A stretch of 6,245 bases of DNA from Thermoleophilaceae bacterium (GTDB lineage Bacteria; Actinomycetota; Thermoleophilia; Solirubrobacterales; Thermoleophilaceae), in NCBI GenBank assembly GCA_013812485.1, contig JACCTJ010000311.1:1-6245 (forward strand), in the 5' to 3' direction. Below are positions 1-5,536 of the stretch, one piece after another; the stretch's first letter is position 1, and every line of letters begins with the position of its first letter. The notes under the pieces were generated by a model that was not told where the DNA came from, searched no databases, and was given only the letters and a program-made list of their open reading frames with translations. Made by a program: the position numbers and the translations under genes.

Positions 1-1107
1 CTGGTAGCCGTACTCCGTGATCCAGATTCCCATCGGCTCTCGCTGGCTTCCCCACGTGAGGGCGGCACGATCCAGTGTGCTCGTCAAACGCCCTAGGTTG
101 CCGATCAGCACGTTGTCCTTCACTGCAGGTCGCCACGGCGGGATCCTCCACGTCCGGCCGTCGAGGCTGTAGGCGTGGTGGGCGTAACCGCTGGCCTTGA
201 AGAGACCGGGGTGGGCGCGGCGGAACTCGCGCCGGCCCCCGCGAGATACCGGACAGCCCCGCAAGTGGGCGGGGCGGCCGGTGTAAGGCCTGAAGTCGGC
301 CTGCAGGCAGTACAGCTCTCGCACGAACTCGGCAGGCGGCATCGAGCTGACGAGCCTGCTGGGCGTCTTGCCGCCGCGCGGCGCGGTCTCGCCGATGAGG
401 ATCAGATCGCCCTCATGCCCGGTGGCTTTCAGGCCCGCCCACGCTGCGTCCACCAGCGTGCGGTAGTGGTGGGGTGCGGCGGCGATCATGTCCTTTGCCA
501 GCTTTGGGCGATTGTCCACCCAGATCGGGAGGAGCCAGCTCGGGAAGTTCGGCTCATTCCAGATGGACCACCCGTCGACGCGTGGCAGGCGGTGGGTCTG
601 TCCATTGCGATCGCGCAAGGGATAGGAGCCCGAGTAGCGCAGGCCCACCGCCGTCGCGAAGTCCTGGAAAGCCTGCGCGTCGGGGCGAAACAGGCCCTCG
701 CGGCGGTGGCTACCTGGGGTGGCCCAGGCCGGGGCAGGGCCGGTGAGCGTGAACAGGAGATCCAGATTGTGCCTCTTGGCGAGCACGACGATGTTGTCAT
801 AGGGCTCCCAGGCTCCCGTGGGGTAGGCCTCCGGGAACCTTGGGCCTGGGCTCGGGAAGCGAGGTCTGCTCTGGCTGGTGGCCGCCGGGGCGATGTTGCT
901 CCAGAACACCGAAACCCGGAGCCGATCGACACCGATTGCCTTGAGGAACCGCAGCCGCTGATCGAGCTGAACCGGCCGCGCTCCGAGCAGCTGGGGATCG
1001 TCCTGAAGCACCGATTCCTGTGTCGTCGACGCGCGCGCAGGGGCGCCGGGGGCCAGCACTGCGGCCAGTGCGAGACCTCCCGCCGCCACGCGAGCGAAAT
1101 TTCTCAT
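1..1107 (-). CDS. Secreted clan GH-A glycoside hydrolase, partial (C-terminus beyond left edge)
   Basis: The minus strand is open without a stop from an ATG at 1107 to base 1, giving 369 codons. The N-terminus looks like a Sec signal peptide: Arg2 and Arg6, a hydrophobic stretch at about residues 7-19, and an A-R-A cleavage site at 24-26. The mature part has features typical of (beta/alpha)8 retaining glycosidases of clan GH-A (GH5/GH39-like). These are WSIWNEPN at 180-187, with Glu185 as the likely acid/base; a conserved GYAHHAYS strand near 307-314; and IWITEYGYQ at 361-369, with Glu365 as the likely nucleophile just before the window ends. FTLTGPAPAWAT at 119-130 and LILIGETAP at 235-243 fit strands of the same barrel. 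The protein probably acts outside the cell on a polysaccharide or glycoside; the substrate cannot be read from the sequence. No Shine-Dalgarno precedes the ATG, but the frame has no other ATG, GTG or TTG back to at least position 1200. Confidence 0.92.
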   Translation of the reverse strand, partial: MRNFARVAAGGLALAAVLAPGAPARASTTQESVLQDDPQLLGARPVQLDQRLRFLKAIGVDRLRVSVFWSNIAPAATSQSRPRFPSPGPRFPEAYPTGAWEPYDNIVVLAKRHNLDLLFTLTGPAPAWATPGSHRREGLFRPDAQAFQDFATAVGLRYSGSYPLRDRNGQTHRLPRVDGWSIWNEPNFPSWLLPIWVDNRPKLAKDMIAAAPHHYRTLVDAAWAGLKATGHEGDLILIGETAPRGGKTPSRLVSSMPPAEFVRELYCLQADFRPYTGRPAHLRGCPVSRGGRREFRRAHPGLFKASGYAHHAYSLDGRTWRIPPWRPAVKDNVLIGNLGRLTSTLDRAALTWGSQREPMGIWITEYGYQ

Positions 1108-1115
1108 CCGGTTGG

Positions 1116-1126
1116 TGCCCAGGGGG
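1116..1126. repeat. 11-bp direct repeat, copy 1 (TGCCCAGGGGG)
   Basis: This copy lies just upstream of the glycosidase start. An identical 11-base copy is at 1184-1194, offset by 68 bp, and the two copies flank a strong hairpin. Function unknown; paired protein-binding sites are possible. Confidence 0.5.
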
Positions 1127-1127
1127 T

Positions 1128-1145
1128 GCCGGCGTGCGCGCCGGC
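1128..1145. repeat. GC-rich hairpin in the glycosidase leader
   Basis: The arms GCCGGCG (1128-1134) and CGCCGGC (1139-1145) pair perfectly around a TGCG tetraloop. The hairpin sits 20 bases upstream of the glycosidase ATG and 50 bases after the stop of the preceding gene. On the minus strand no T-run follows, so it is not a classical intrinsic terminator. It could be a transcript-stabilising stem, a pause site or an operator. Confidence 0.5.
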
Positions 1146-1183
1146 CGCTTCCGTTGCCCCCGCCAAACCGCGACGAAGCTCTT

Positions 1184-1194
1184 TGCCCAGGGGG
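1184..1194. repeat. 11-bp direct repeat, copy 2 (TGCCCAGGGGG)
   Basis: This copy is identical to 1116-1126 and lies immediately after the stop codon of the minus-strand gene ending at 1196. Confidence 0.5.
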
Positions 1195-1195
1195 C

Positions 1196-1597
1196 TCAGG
1201 CCTCGTCGTCAAATGCCGGTGCCGGCCCGGTGGAGTAGGACTCGGTGAAGGAGACAACCCCTGGATAGGGGTTGCCGATCAGCAGCCCGGATCCCTGGCG
1301 CTTGGTGTTCTTGGGGCTCGCAGTGAGCTCGATCACGACGTCCGCCAACCGCAGCTCGTCCTTCGGGGGGTTCTGGTGGTCCACGGCGTTCTGGTCAAGG
1401 CCCTCCAGCCACCCTTGGGCGCTTTCCGCCACCGTCTCCCATGCGGTCGGATCAACCTCCCCGGGCGTGGTTGCCGAACCCTGCCCGCCTTCCCCGGGCG
1501 TGACCTTCACCCATACGAGAAACGTTCGCGCTTTCACGCGCGCCTCCAGCTCCTTGCAAACCGCTCGGTGCCACTGATCGTGCGTCTCCTCGCTCAC
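1196..1597 (-). CDS. Hypothetical protein, 133 aa
   Basis: I do not recognise this protein. It starts with GTG at 1597; GGAG lies about 4-5 bases upstream on the minus strand, which supports the start. It ends with TGA at 1196-1198. There is no signal peptide or membrane segment, so it is probably cytoplasmic. The visible layout is: an N-terminal charged helix (about 8-24); a strand TFLVWVKVTP (25-34); a Gly/Thr/Pro-rich loop (35-50); an amphipathic helix around TAWETVAESAQGWLEGL (51-67); a strand ELRLADVVIELTAS (81-94); a strand near PGVVSFTES (112-120); and an acidic DDEA end. This reads as a small alpha/beta fold rather than a shadow frame, and no better frame competes on the other strand. 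It lies between the sigma factor and the glycosidase with gaps of about 90-100 bp, so operon membership is uncertain. Confidence 0.75.
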   Translation of the reverse strand: MSEETHDQWHRAVCKELEARVKARTFLVWVKVTPGEGGQGSATTPGEVDPTAWETVAESAQGWLEGLDQNAVDHQNPPKDELRLADVVIELTASPKNTKRQGSGLLIGNPYPGVVSFTESYSTGPAPAFDDEA

Positions 1598-1636
1598 CGC
1601 TCTCCATTCGTTCGCTGCACACAGCGTGACCTAAAG

Positions 1637-1661
1637 GGCGGCCGGCATGCGTGGCGCCGCC
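1637..1661 (-). terminator. Candidate terminator hairpin downstream of the sigma factor gene
   Basis: GGCGGC (1637-1642) and GCCGCC (1656-1661) are perfect inverted arms around a 13-base loop. Read on the minus strand, the stem comes after the sigma stop codon and is followed by CTTTAGG, a very short T-run. A second GC-rich palindrome lies just before it in transcript order. The U-tract is weak, so intrinsic termination is only a possibility. Confidence 0.3.
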
Positions 1662-1666
1662 GGGGA

Positions 1667-1678
1667 CCGGCGCGCCGG
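1667..1678. repeat. 12-bp perfect palindrome CCGGCGCGCCGG
   Basis: A self-complementary 12-mer lies 18 bp downstream of the sigma factor stop codon, adjacent to the inverted repeat at 1637-1661. It could form part of a compound terminator structure. In GC-rich DNA such words also arise by chance. Confidence 0.45.
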
Positions 1679-1696
1679 AGCCTTCTCGCCAGGCTT

Positions 1697-2638
1697 TCAG
1701 GCGGCGTCGCGAAGTGCGGCCAGCTCGCCGGATCTGGCGAGGTGGTGCAACGCGCGCGTCTCCACCTGACGCACGTCGTCGCCCGACAGCCCGAGCCGGC
1801 GGCCGGTCTCGCGCAGGCCGGCGGCCTCCCGGCCTCCGATCCCGAAACGGAGGGTGAGCACGTCCCTGTCAGGGCTGGGAAGCTCGCGGACGACCCGCTG
1901 AACCGCCTGCTCGCTCAGCTCCCGGGCCACCTCGAGGGCGGGGCCTTCCGCCTCGTCGGCGATCAGATCGCCGAGGGATGCGCCGTCATCCCCCTCCCCG
2001 AGGCCGCGGTCGAGGCTTGCCGGAGACTGGTCTGCCGCGCGGATGTCCCGCACGTCTTCGGGAGCCAGCTCCACGGCGGCGGCCAGCTCCTCGTCTGTCG
2101 GCTCGCGCCCGAGCTCCGCGCTCAGCTCGCGCTCCTTGGTGCGGATCTTGCGGGCCTGGCTCGCGATGTGGACCGGCAGGCGCACCGTCCTGCTGGAGTT
2201 GGCGAGGCCGCGCCCTATGGCCTGGCGGATCCAGAGAGTCCCATAGGTGGAGAACTTGAAGCCCTTACGCCAGTCGAACTTTTCGACCGCGCGGATCAGC
2301 CCGAGCATGCCCTCCTGGATCAGGTCGCCCAGCGACAGGCCCTGGCCCTGGTAGCGCCGCGCCTGCGAGATCACGAGGCGTACGTTGGCGTTGATCATCC
2401 GGTCCTTGGCCTCGACGTCGCCACGCTCGAACCGCTTCGCGAGCTCAATCTCCTCGGCCGCGGTCAGGAGCGGGTAGCGCGTCGCCTGCTGAAAGAACAG
2501 CTGGACCGAGTCCAGGCTCGGGTCGACGGGCCGCGACTCGGCCGCATCCCGCGCAGTCGACTCCACGGCACGAGCATCGCGCCGGCGGCGCTGACGCTCG
2601 GTCTGGGTTGCTGCTCCGTTGATGATGTTCACTGCCAC
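1697..2638 (-). CDS. Primary-like sigma-70 family RNA polymerase sigma factor
   Basis: This 313-aa protein directs RNA polymerase to promoters. It has the group 2/primary-like layout without region 1.1. Region 1.2 is about 42-72. Region 2 is about 77-146, with [23 protein letters not shown] and the 2.3/2.4 block [19 protein letters not shown] (129-147). Region 3 is about 150-235, beginning [16 protein letters not shown]. Region 4 is about 245-300, with [13 protein letters not shown] and the helix-turn-helix [20 protein letters not shown] (274-293). The N-terminal 38 residues are Arg-rich and unlike a domain. The start is GTG at 2638, supported by GAGG seven bases upstream; a second GTG two codons later is an alternative. 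Compared with E. coli RpoD from memory, the first Trp of the 2.4 Trp pair is Leu135, the Thr440 equivalent is Gly142, and the T-R-E-R of region 4.2 is S-G-D-D. This suggests altered promoter preference and an alternative rather than housekeeping role. Confidence 0.96.
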   Translation of the reverse strand: MAVNIINGAATQTERQRRRRDARAVESTARDAAESRPVDPSLDSVQLFFQQATRYPLLTAAEEIELAKRFERGDVEAKDRMINANVRLVISQARRYQGQGLSLGDLIQEGMLGLIRAVEKFDWRKGFKFSTYGTLWIRQAIGRGLANSSRTVRLPVHIASQARKIRTKERELSAELGREPTDEELAAAVELAPEDVRDIRAADQSPASLDRGLGEGDDGASLGDLIADEAEGPALEVARELSEQAVQRVVRELPSPDRDVLTLRFGIGGREAAGLRETGRRLGLSGDDVRQVETRALHHLARSGELAALRDAA

Positions 2639-2644
2639 TTGCGT

Positions 2645-2656
2645 TCCTCATTCCTT
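2645..2656 (-). promoter_or_regulatory. Shine-Dalgarno region of the sigma factor gene
   Basis: On the minus strand AAGGAATGAGGAA precedes the GTG start. GAGG ends seven bases before the GTG at 2638, which fixes this start over the longer overlapping frames. A TATAGA hexamer lies just upstream (minus strand, about 2657-2662). No -35 element is visible at a normal distance, so I do not call it a promoter. Confidence 0.65.
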
Positions 2657-2721
2657 CTATAGTTCGGCAACTGTCGAAGTTTAGCAGCGCGCGCGCCGCG
2701 GCGACGCGCTCGAAGCCGTCC

Positions 2722-3033
2722 TCAAGCCGGTCTGTGCGCGCCGTCCACGACGCAGCCGAGGAGGCCGGGGAAGCGGGCCTCGAGCTCCTCGAGCCGGAGC
2801 GAGACGAGCCGCTGCGTGCCGTCGGCGCGGGTGCGCGTGACCCCGGCGTCGCGCAGGACCTTGAGGTGGTGGCTCAGGGTCGACTTGGACACGGGCGCCT
2901 CGAGGTGCCCGCACGCGAGCTCCGAGCCTCCGCCCAGCGCGCACACTATCTCGAGCCGGACGGGGTCGCTCAGGGCATGCAGCACCTCGGGCAGGCGCAG
3001 CGCGTCGGTCGATGGGTGAGACGGTGTCCTCAC
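2722..3033 (-). CDS. ArsR/SmtB-type winged-helix transcriptional regulator
   Basis: A 103-aa DNA-binding repressor-type protein. LPEVLHALSDPVRLEIVCAL (14-33) is the characteristic first helix pair of ArsR proteins. SKSTLSHHLKVLRDAGV (49-65) is the recognition helix-turn-helix. TRTRADGTQRLVSLRLEELEARFPGLL (66-92) is the beta wing and the C-terminal dimer helix. The region aligned with the arsenic/antimony site ELCVCDL of classical ArsR reads ELACGHL, so the CxC thiolate pair is absent. Cys31, Cys41 and Cys94 remain but are not in a known metal-site pattern. The signal sensed is therefore unknown; members of this branch often control an adjacent gene or themselves. The start is GTG at 3033 with no clear Shine-Dalgarno, so translation may be leaderless. 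It is divergent from the gene at 3110, and the 76-bp space between them carries inverted repeats suitable as operators. Confidence 0.93.
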   Translation of the reverse strand: MRTPSHPSTDALRLPEVLHALSDPVRLEIVCALGGGSELACGHLEAPVSKSTLSHHLKVLRDAGVTRTRADGTQRLVSLRLEELEARFPGLLGCVVDGAHRPA

Positions 3034-3037
3034 GATC

Positions 3038-3050
3038 GTTCGGAAGTTCG
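3038..3050. repeat. Short direct repeat GTTCG-GAA-GTTCG upstream of the ArsR gene
   Basis: Two GTTCG words are separated by GAA, directly next to the GTG start of the ArsR gene within the divergent intergenic region. It could be part of an operator; chance is also possible at this length. Confidence 0.3.
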
Positions 3051-3055
3051 ATTCA

Positions 3056-3067
3056 TCTAGAACTAGA
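3056..3067. promoter_or_regulatory. Inverted repeat TCTAG-AA-CTAGA, candidate ArsR operator
   Basis: This is a perfect 5-bp inverted repeat with a 2-bp spacer in the short divergent region. It is rich in CTAG, an uncommon tetramer in many bacterial genomes, and AT-rich against a GC-rich background. It overlaps a -10-like TAGAAT (3064-3069) for the plus-strand gene, so a dimer bound here could block that promoter and perhaps the ArsR gene's own. No -35 match is obvious upstream. The operator role is inferred. Confidence 0.4.
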
Positions 3068-3069
3068 AT
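3064..3069 (+). promoter_or_regulatory. Candidate -10 element TAGAAT
   Basis: TAGAAT differs from TATAAT at one position and lies about 40 bases upstream of the ATG at 3110. No convincing -35 hexamer is found 16-18 bases before it. Confidence 0.3.
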
Positions 3070-3077
3070 AGTGCCCT

Positions 3078-3090
3078 ACGGGGTACCCGT
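3078..3090. repeat. Inverted repeat ACGGG-GTA-CCCGT in the leader of the 3110 gene
   Basis: Perfect 5-bp arms flank GTA, between the -10-like hexamer and the Shine-Dalgarno. It could be a second operator half or a small hairpin in the transcript leader. Confidence 0.35.
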
Positions 3091-3109
3091 CGAAACTGGA
3101 AGAGGACGT

Positions 3110-3628
3110 ATGGCCAAGATCTGGGTGCTCGACACCGACACGAAGGGCACGGGAGCGGAGATGGTGCCGCTCGAGAAGGTTCTGCGCAAGCCCGACCCGA
3201 AGCCCGAGCCACGCTTCGTAGCATCCGCCCCGGAGCCGCGGGCCGAGCGGGAGCCGGAGCCCAAGCCGCCGGCGAGCTTCAGGGTGATCGACGTAATGAC
3301 CCGGGAGGTGCTGGCCGAACGCGCGGGCACGCGGGAGACCGTCGAGCTGCTCGAGGGCACGCGCAGCGTCGTCGACGTGAACATCGAAGTCTGGAACCCC
3401 GAGGCGAAGATCTGGCACAGGCTCACCCACGGCGAGCGCAAGGTCCTGTGGGAGCTCCGCGGCCGGCGCGGGCGCGGAGCCCGGTCTCAGGCCTCGGGCC
3501 GAGCCCTACGGGACCAGCTCGCTGCCGCACATCCCCGAGCGTCGCCGCGAGCAGGTAGGCGACAGCGCCGGCGCCGGGCGGCGCCACCGGTCGTCTCTTC
3601 AGCAGGAGGACCTAACGTTAGGCCATGA
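3110..3628 (+). CDS. Hypothetical protein of the MAKIWVLDT type, 172 aa, with anomalous C-terminus
   Basis: The start is ATG at 3110, preceded by GGAAGAGGA (3098-3106). The frame continues upstream to an ATG at 3071, but that lacks a ribosome site and adds unlikely residues. The protein opens with MAKIWVLDTDTKGTGAEMVP and a basic LEKVLRKP. A Pro/Glu/Lys/Arg-rich linker covers about 26-55. A compact globular part covers about 56-117 (FRVIDVMTREVLAE, ETVELLEGTRSVVDVNIEVW, ERKVLWELRG). I recall similar small proteins of unknown function in Thermoleophilia, ending soon after the L-W-x-L-R motif. Here about 55 extra residues follow, rich in Arg, Ala and Pro, and the codon third positions lose their GC bias. 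The stop codon overlaps the kinase start as ATGA, suggesting coupled translation. There is no signal peptide or membrane segment. Function unknown. The first 118 residues are well supported as coding; the tail is doubtful. Confidence 0.83.
   Translation: MAKIWVLDTDTKGTGAEMVPLEKVLRKPDPKPEPRFVASAPEPRAEREPEPKPPASFRVIDVMTREVLAERAGTRETVELLEGTRSVVDVNIEVWNPEAKIWHRLTHGERKVLWELRGRRGRGARSQASGRALRDQLAAAHPRASPRAGRRQRRRRAAPPVVSSAGGPNVRP
3604..3610 (+). promoter_or_regulatory. Shine-Dalgarno of the kinase gene, unusually far from the ATG
   Basis: AGGAGGA is a near-perfect ribosome binding site, but 14 bases separate it from the ATG at 3625, and 12 of those form a perfect palindrome. No in-frame ATG, GTG or TTG lies at the usual 5-9 base distance that would keep the conserved kinase N-terminus. 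Folding of the palindrome could bring site and start closer. Confidence 0.55.
3611..3622. promoter_or_regulatory. Perfect palindrome CCTAACGTTAGG between ribosome site and start codon
   Basis: This self-complementary 12-mer starts one base after AGGAGGA and ends two bases before the kinase ATG. It could be an operator for a dimeric regulator of sugar use, or an RNA stem (CCTA/TAGG with an ACGT loop) that adjusts the spacing between the Shine-Dalgarno and the ATG. Neither role is proven by the sequence. Confidence 0.5.
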
Positions 3629-5109
3629 CAGCCGCGAGCGAGGAAGAGCCTGTCTGGGTTGGCCTCGACCTCGGGACGCAGAGCGTGCGGGCGCTGGCGG
3701 TTTCAGCCAGCGGCCAGGTGGTTGGGAGCGGCTCGCGGCCACTCCGAAGCCGGCGGGACGGAACCCGCCACGAGCAGGACCCCGAGCAGTGGTGGGAGGC
3801 GCTCGGCGCCGCCTCGCGCGCCGCTCTCGGCGAGCTGGCGCCGGAGCGCGTCCGGGGGGTGGCGACCGACGGGACCTCGGGGACGGTCCTGCTCGTCGAC
3901 CGTGCGGGCGCCCACATCACGCCCGCCTTGATGTACGACGACTCCCGCGCGAGCGACCAGGCGCGGCGGGTCAACGAGGGGGGCAGAACGGTCTGGAGCT
4001 CGCTGGGCTACCGGATGCAGGCGAGGTGGGCGCTCCCGAAGGTGCTGTGGATGCTCGAGCAATGGCCCGAGCTCGCGCGCGGCGCGCGGCTTGCCCACCA
4101 GCCCGACTACATCAACCGGAGGCTCTGCGGGCACGAGGTCCCCGCCGACACCAGCCATGCGCTCAAGACGGGCTACGACCTGATCCATGAGGGGTGGCCG
4201 TGCGAAGTGCTCGAGAGGCTCGGCGTGCCCGAGGGCCTCCTGCCCTCCGTGGTCCGGTCCGGCTCGACACTCGGAGAGGTCTGCGCGGAGGCCGCTCGTC
4301 AGACCGGAATCGCGGTGGGGACACCGGTGATCGCCGGGATGACCGACGGCTGTGCCGCTCAGCTCGCGACGGGCGCGCTCTGCGAAGGTCAATGGAGCTC
4401 GGTGCTCGGCACGACGCTCGTGCTCAAGGGCGTCTCGCCCGAGCTCATCCGGGACCCCAACGGCGTCCTCTACTCCCACCGGGCGCCGGACGGGGGGTGG
4501 CTGCCGGGAGGCGCCTCGAGCACGGGCGCAGCCGTGCTGTCGACGAGCTTCCCCGAGCGCGACCTCGACGAGCTCGGACGGCGGGCGGCTGATTACGAGC
4601 ACACCGGCGTGCTCGCCTATCCGCTCCTCGGGCGCGGCGAGCGCTTTCCGTTCGCTGCCGCCGACGCCGAAGGCTTCCTGCTCGGCGAACCGGCGGACGA
4701 GGCGGAGCACTTCGCCGCGCTGCTCCAGGGCGTCGCCTACGTGGAGCGCCTCAGCTTCGACTACCTGCACCTGCTCGGGGCGCCGATCCACGGCGAGCTC
4801 ACTCTGACGGGCGGGGGAACGCGCAGCCGGTACTGGTGCCAGCTTCGGGCCGACGTGCTGGGTCGGCCGGTCCGGCTGCTCGAGAACTCGGAGTCCGCGC
4901 TCGGGATGGCCGTGCTCGCCGCCTCGGCCGGCCGCTCGACCGCCCAGGTGGCCGCCGAGATGGTCCGGCTACGCGAGGTCATCGAGCCTCGCCCGGACCG
5001 GGTGGAGCGCTTCCACGAGCCCTACCTCCGACTCGTCGGGGAGCTCGCGGATCGGGGCTGGCTCGACCCGAGCGTGGCCAGCCATGCGCGCGCGAGGGCG
5101 GGCGCATGA
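3625..5109 (+). CDS. FGGY-family carbohydrate kinase, probably a pentulose (D-ribulose-type) kinase
   Basis: A 494-aa cytoplasmic sugar kinase that should transfer the ATP gamma-phosphate to a ketose. The actin-like N-domain (about 10-250) begins VWVGLDLGTQSVRALAVS, with the phosphate-binding DLGT at 15-18. It continues with the HEQDPEQWW block (49-57), ATDGTSGTVLLVD (80-92) and the substrate-side PALMYDDSRAS (100-110). GMTDGCAAQ (238-246) carries Asp241, the likely catalytic base. The C-domain (about 255-440) has the ATP-site GTT (262-264), LPGGASSTG (293-301) and LTGGGTRSRYWCQLRADVLGRPV (394-416). Length and motifs are complete. DGTSGTVLL, MYDD and PGGASSTG resemble, from memory, the plant/cyanobacterial D-ribulokinase branch more than xylulokinase or glycerol kinase, but the substrate is an inference. 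The start is ATG at 3625, overlapping the preceding stop. No transporter or isomerase lies beside it in this window. It converges with the gene at 5174-5536. Confidence 0.96.
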   Translation: MTAASEEEPVWVGLDLGTQSVRALAVSASGQVVGSGSRPLRSRRDGTRHEQDPEQWWEALGAASRAALGELAPERVRGVATDGTSGTVLLVDRAGAHITPALMYDDSRASDQARRVNEGGRTVWSSLGYRMQARWALPKVLWMLEQWPELARGARLAHQPDYINRRLCGHEVPADTSHALKTGYDLIHEGWPCEVLERLGVPEGLLPSVVRSGSTLGEVCAEAARQTGIAVGTPVIAGMTDGCAAQLATGALCEGQWSSVLGTTLVLKGVSPELIRDPNGVLYSHRAPDGGWLPGGASSTGAAVLSTSFPERDLDELGRRAADYEHTGVLAYPLLGRGERFPFAAADAEGFLLGEPADEAEHFAALLQGVAYVERLSFDYLHLLGAPIHGELTLTGGGTRSRYWCQLRADVLGRPVRLLENSESALGMAVLAASAGRSTAQVAAEMVRLREVIEPRPDRVERFHEPYLRLVGELADRGWLDPSVASHARARAGA

Positions 5110-5173
5110 GCCACCGATGCGGCCTCTCAACCTCGCGCAGCGCAGCATCCGCCGGGTTCCGCCCCGAGATCGC

Positions 5174-5536
5174 TCAGAGGGCTTCTTCGTCGGGTGCGAC
5201 CATGAGCGTCACCGGGCCGAGCCGTACTGCGAGCACCGTCCGATCCGCGTTCCACTCAGCCGTCGCAAAGTCACGCTCGGCGAGGAAGAACCCGGTGCTG
5301 GCGTCCTCGGCCGTCCAGAAGTAGAAGAACTCTTCCCCTCCCCGATCGCGCTCTTGTCCCGCGGCGCTGAGATCTCGACCCTGACGGAGCCGGCCTCGGA
5401 ACGTACACACCATGACGCCGCGATCGGTGAGGAAGGCCGAGACACGGACCACCCTGTCGAGCATCCCGAGCAACCCTGTGAGCGCTTCCTCGAAGTTCAA
5501 GCGCTGAATGATCGCGTGGCTCCGGGGGTCACGCAC
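5174..5536 (-). CDS. Hypothetical protein, 120 aa
   Basis: No family is recognised with certainty. The start is GTG at 5536 and the stop TGA at 5174-5176. The visible layout is an N-terminal helix IQRLNFEEALTGLLGMLDRVVRV (10-32), followed by several strands: VRVSAFL and GVMVCTFRGRL (about 30-50), GGEEFFYFWT (66-75), TGFFLAERDFATAEW (81-95) and VLAVRLGPVTLMVAPDE (100-116). This pattern of one helix and an antiparallel sheet fits a small beta-barrel or ligand-binding fold, and it reads as a real globular protein. No signal peptide or membrane helix is present, so it is probably cytoplasmic. It converges with the kinase gene (64 bp apart) and diverges from the toxin-like frame on its right. Codon third positions favour this frame over the plus-strand frames across the same bases. 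Confidence 0.77.
   Translation of the reverse strand: MRDPRSHAIIQRLNFEEALTGLLGMLDRVVRVSAFLTDRGVMVCTFRGRLRQGRDLSAAGQERDRGGEEFFYFWTAEDASTGFFLAERDFATAEWNADRTVLAVRLGPVTLMVAPDEEAL

Noticed and set aside
175..1248. Plus-strand open frame of 357 codons
   Set aside because: It lies antisense to the glycosidase, which has a signal peptide and both catalytic motifs. The plus-strand product has no domain features.
1112..2662. Long plus-strand open frame of 516 codons
   Set aside because: It is antisense to the sigma factor, whose domains are unambiguous, and to the 1196-1597 gene. The translation is Arg/Leu/Pro-rich without a recognisable domain. Long antisense frames are common in GC-rich DNA.
2657..2662. 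TATAGA on the minus strand as -10 element for the sigma gene
   Set aside because: No -35 hexamer at 16-18 bases, and the implied transcript start would fall inside the Shine-Dalgarno; not supportable as a promoter.
3071..3109. Upstream ATG (3071) as start of the 3110 protein
   Set aside because: There is no ribosome site before it, it sits within the putative promoter region, and the MAKIWVLDT start at 3110 has a good Shine-Dalgarno.
3703..4791. Minus-strand open frame of 362 codons
   Set aside because: It is a shadow of the FGGY kinase; composition is Arg/Ala/Pro-rich and no motif is present.
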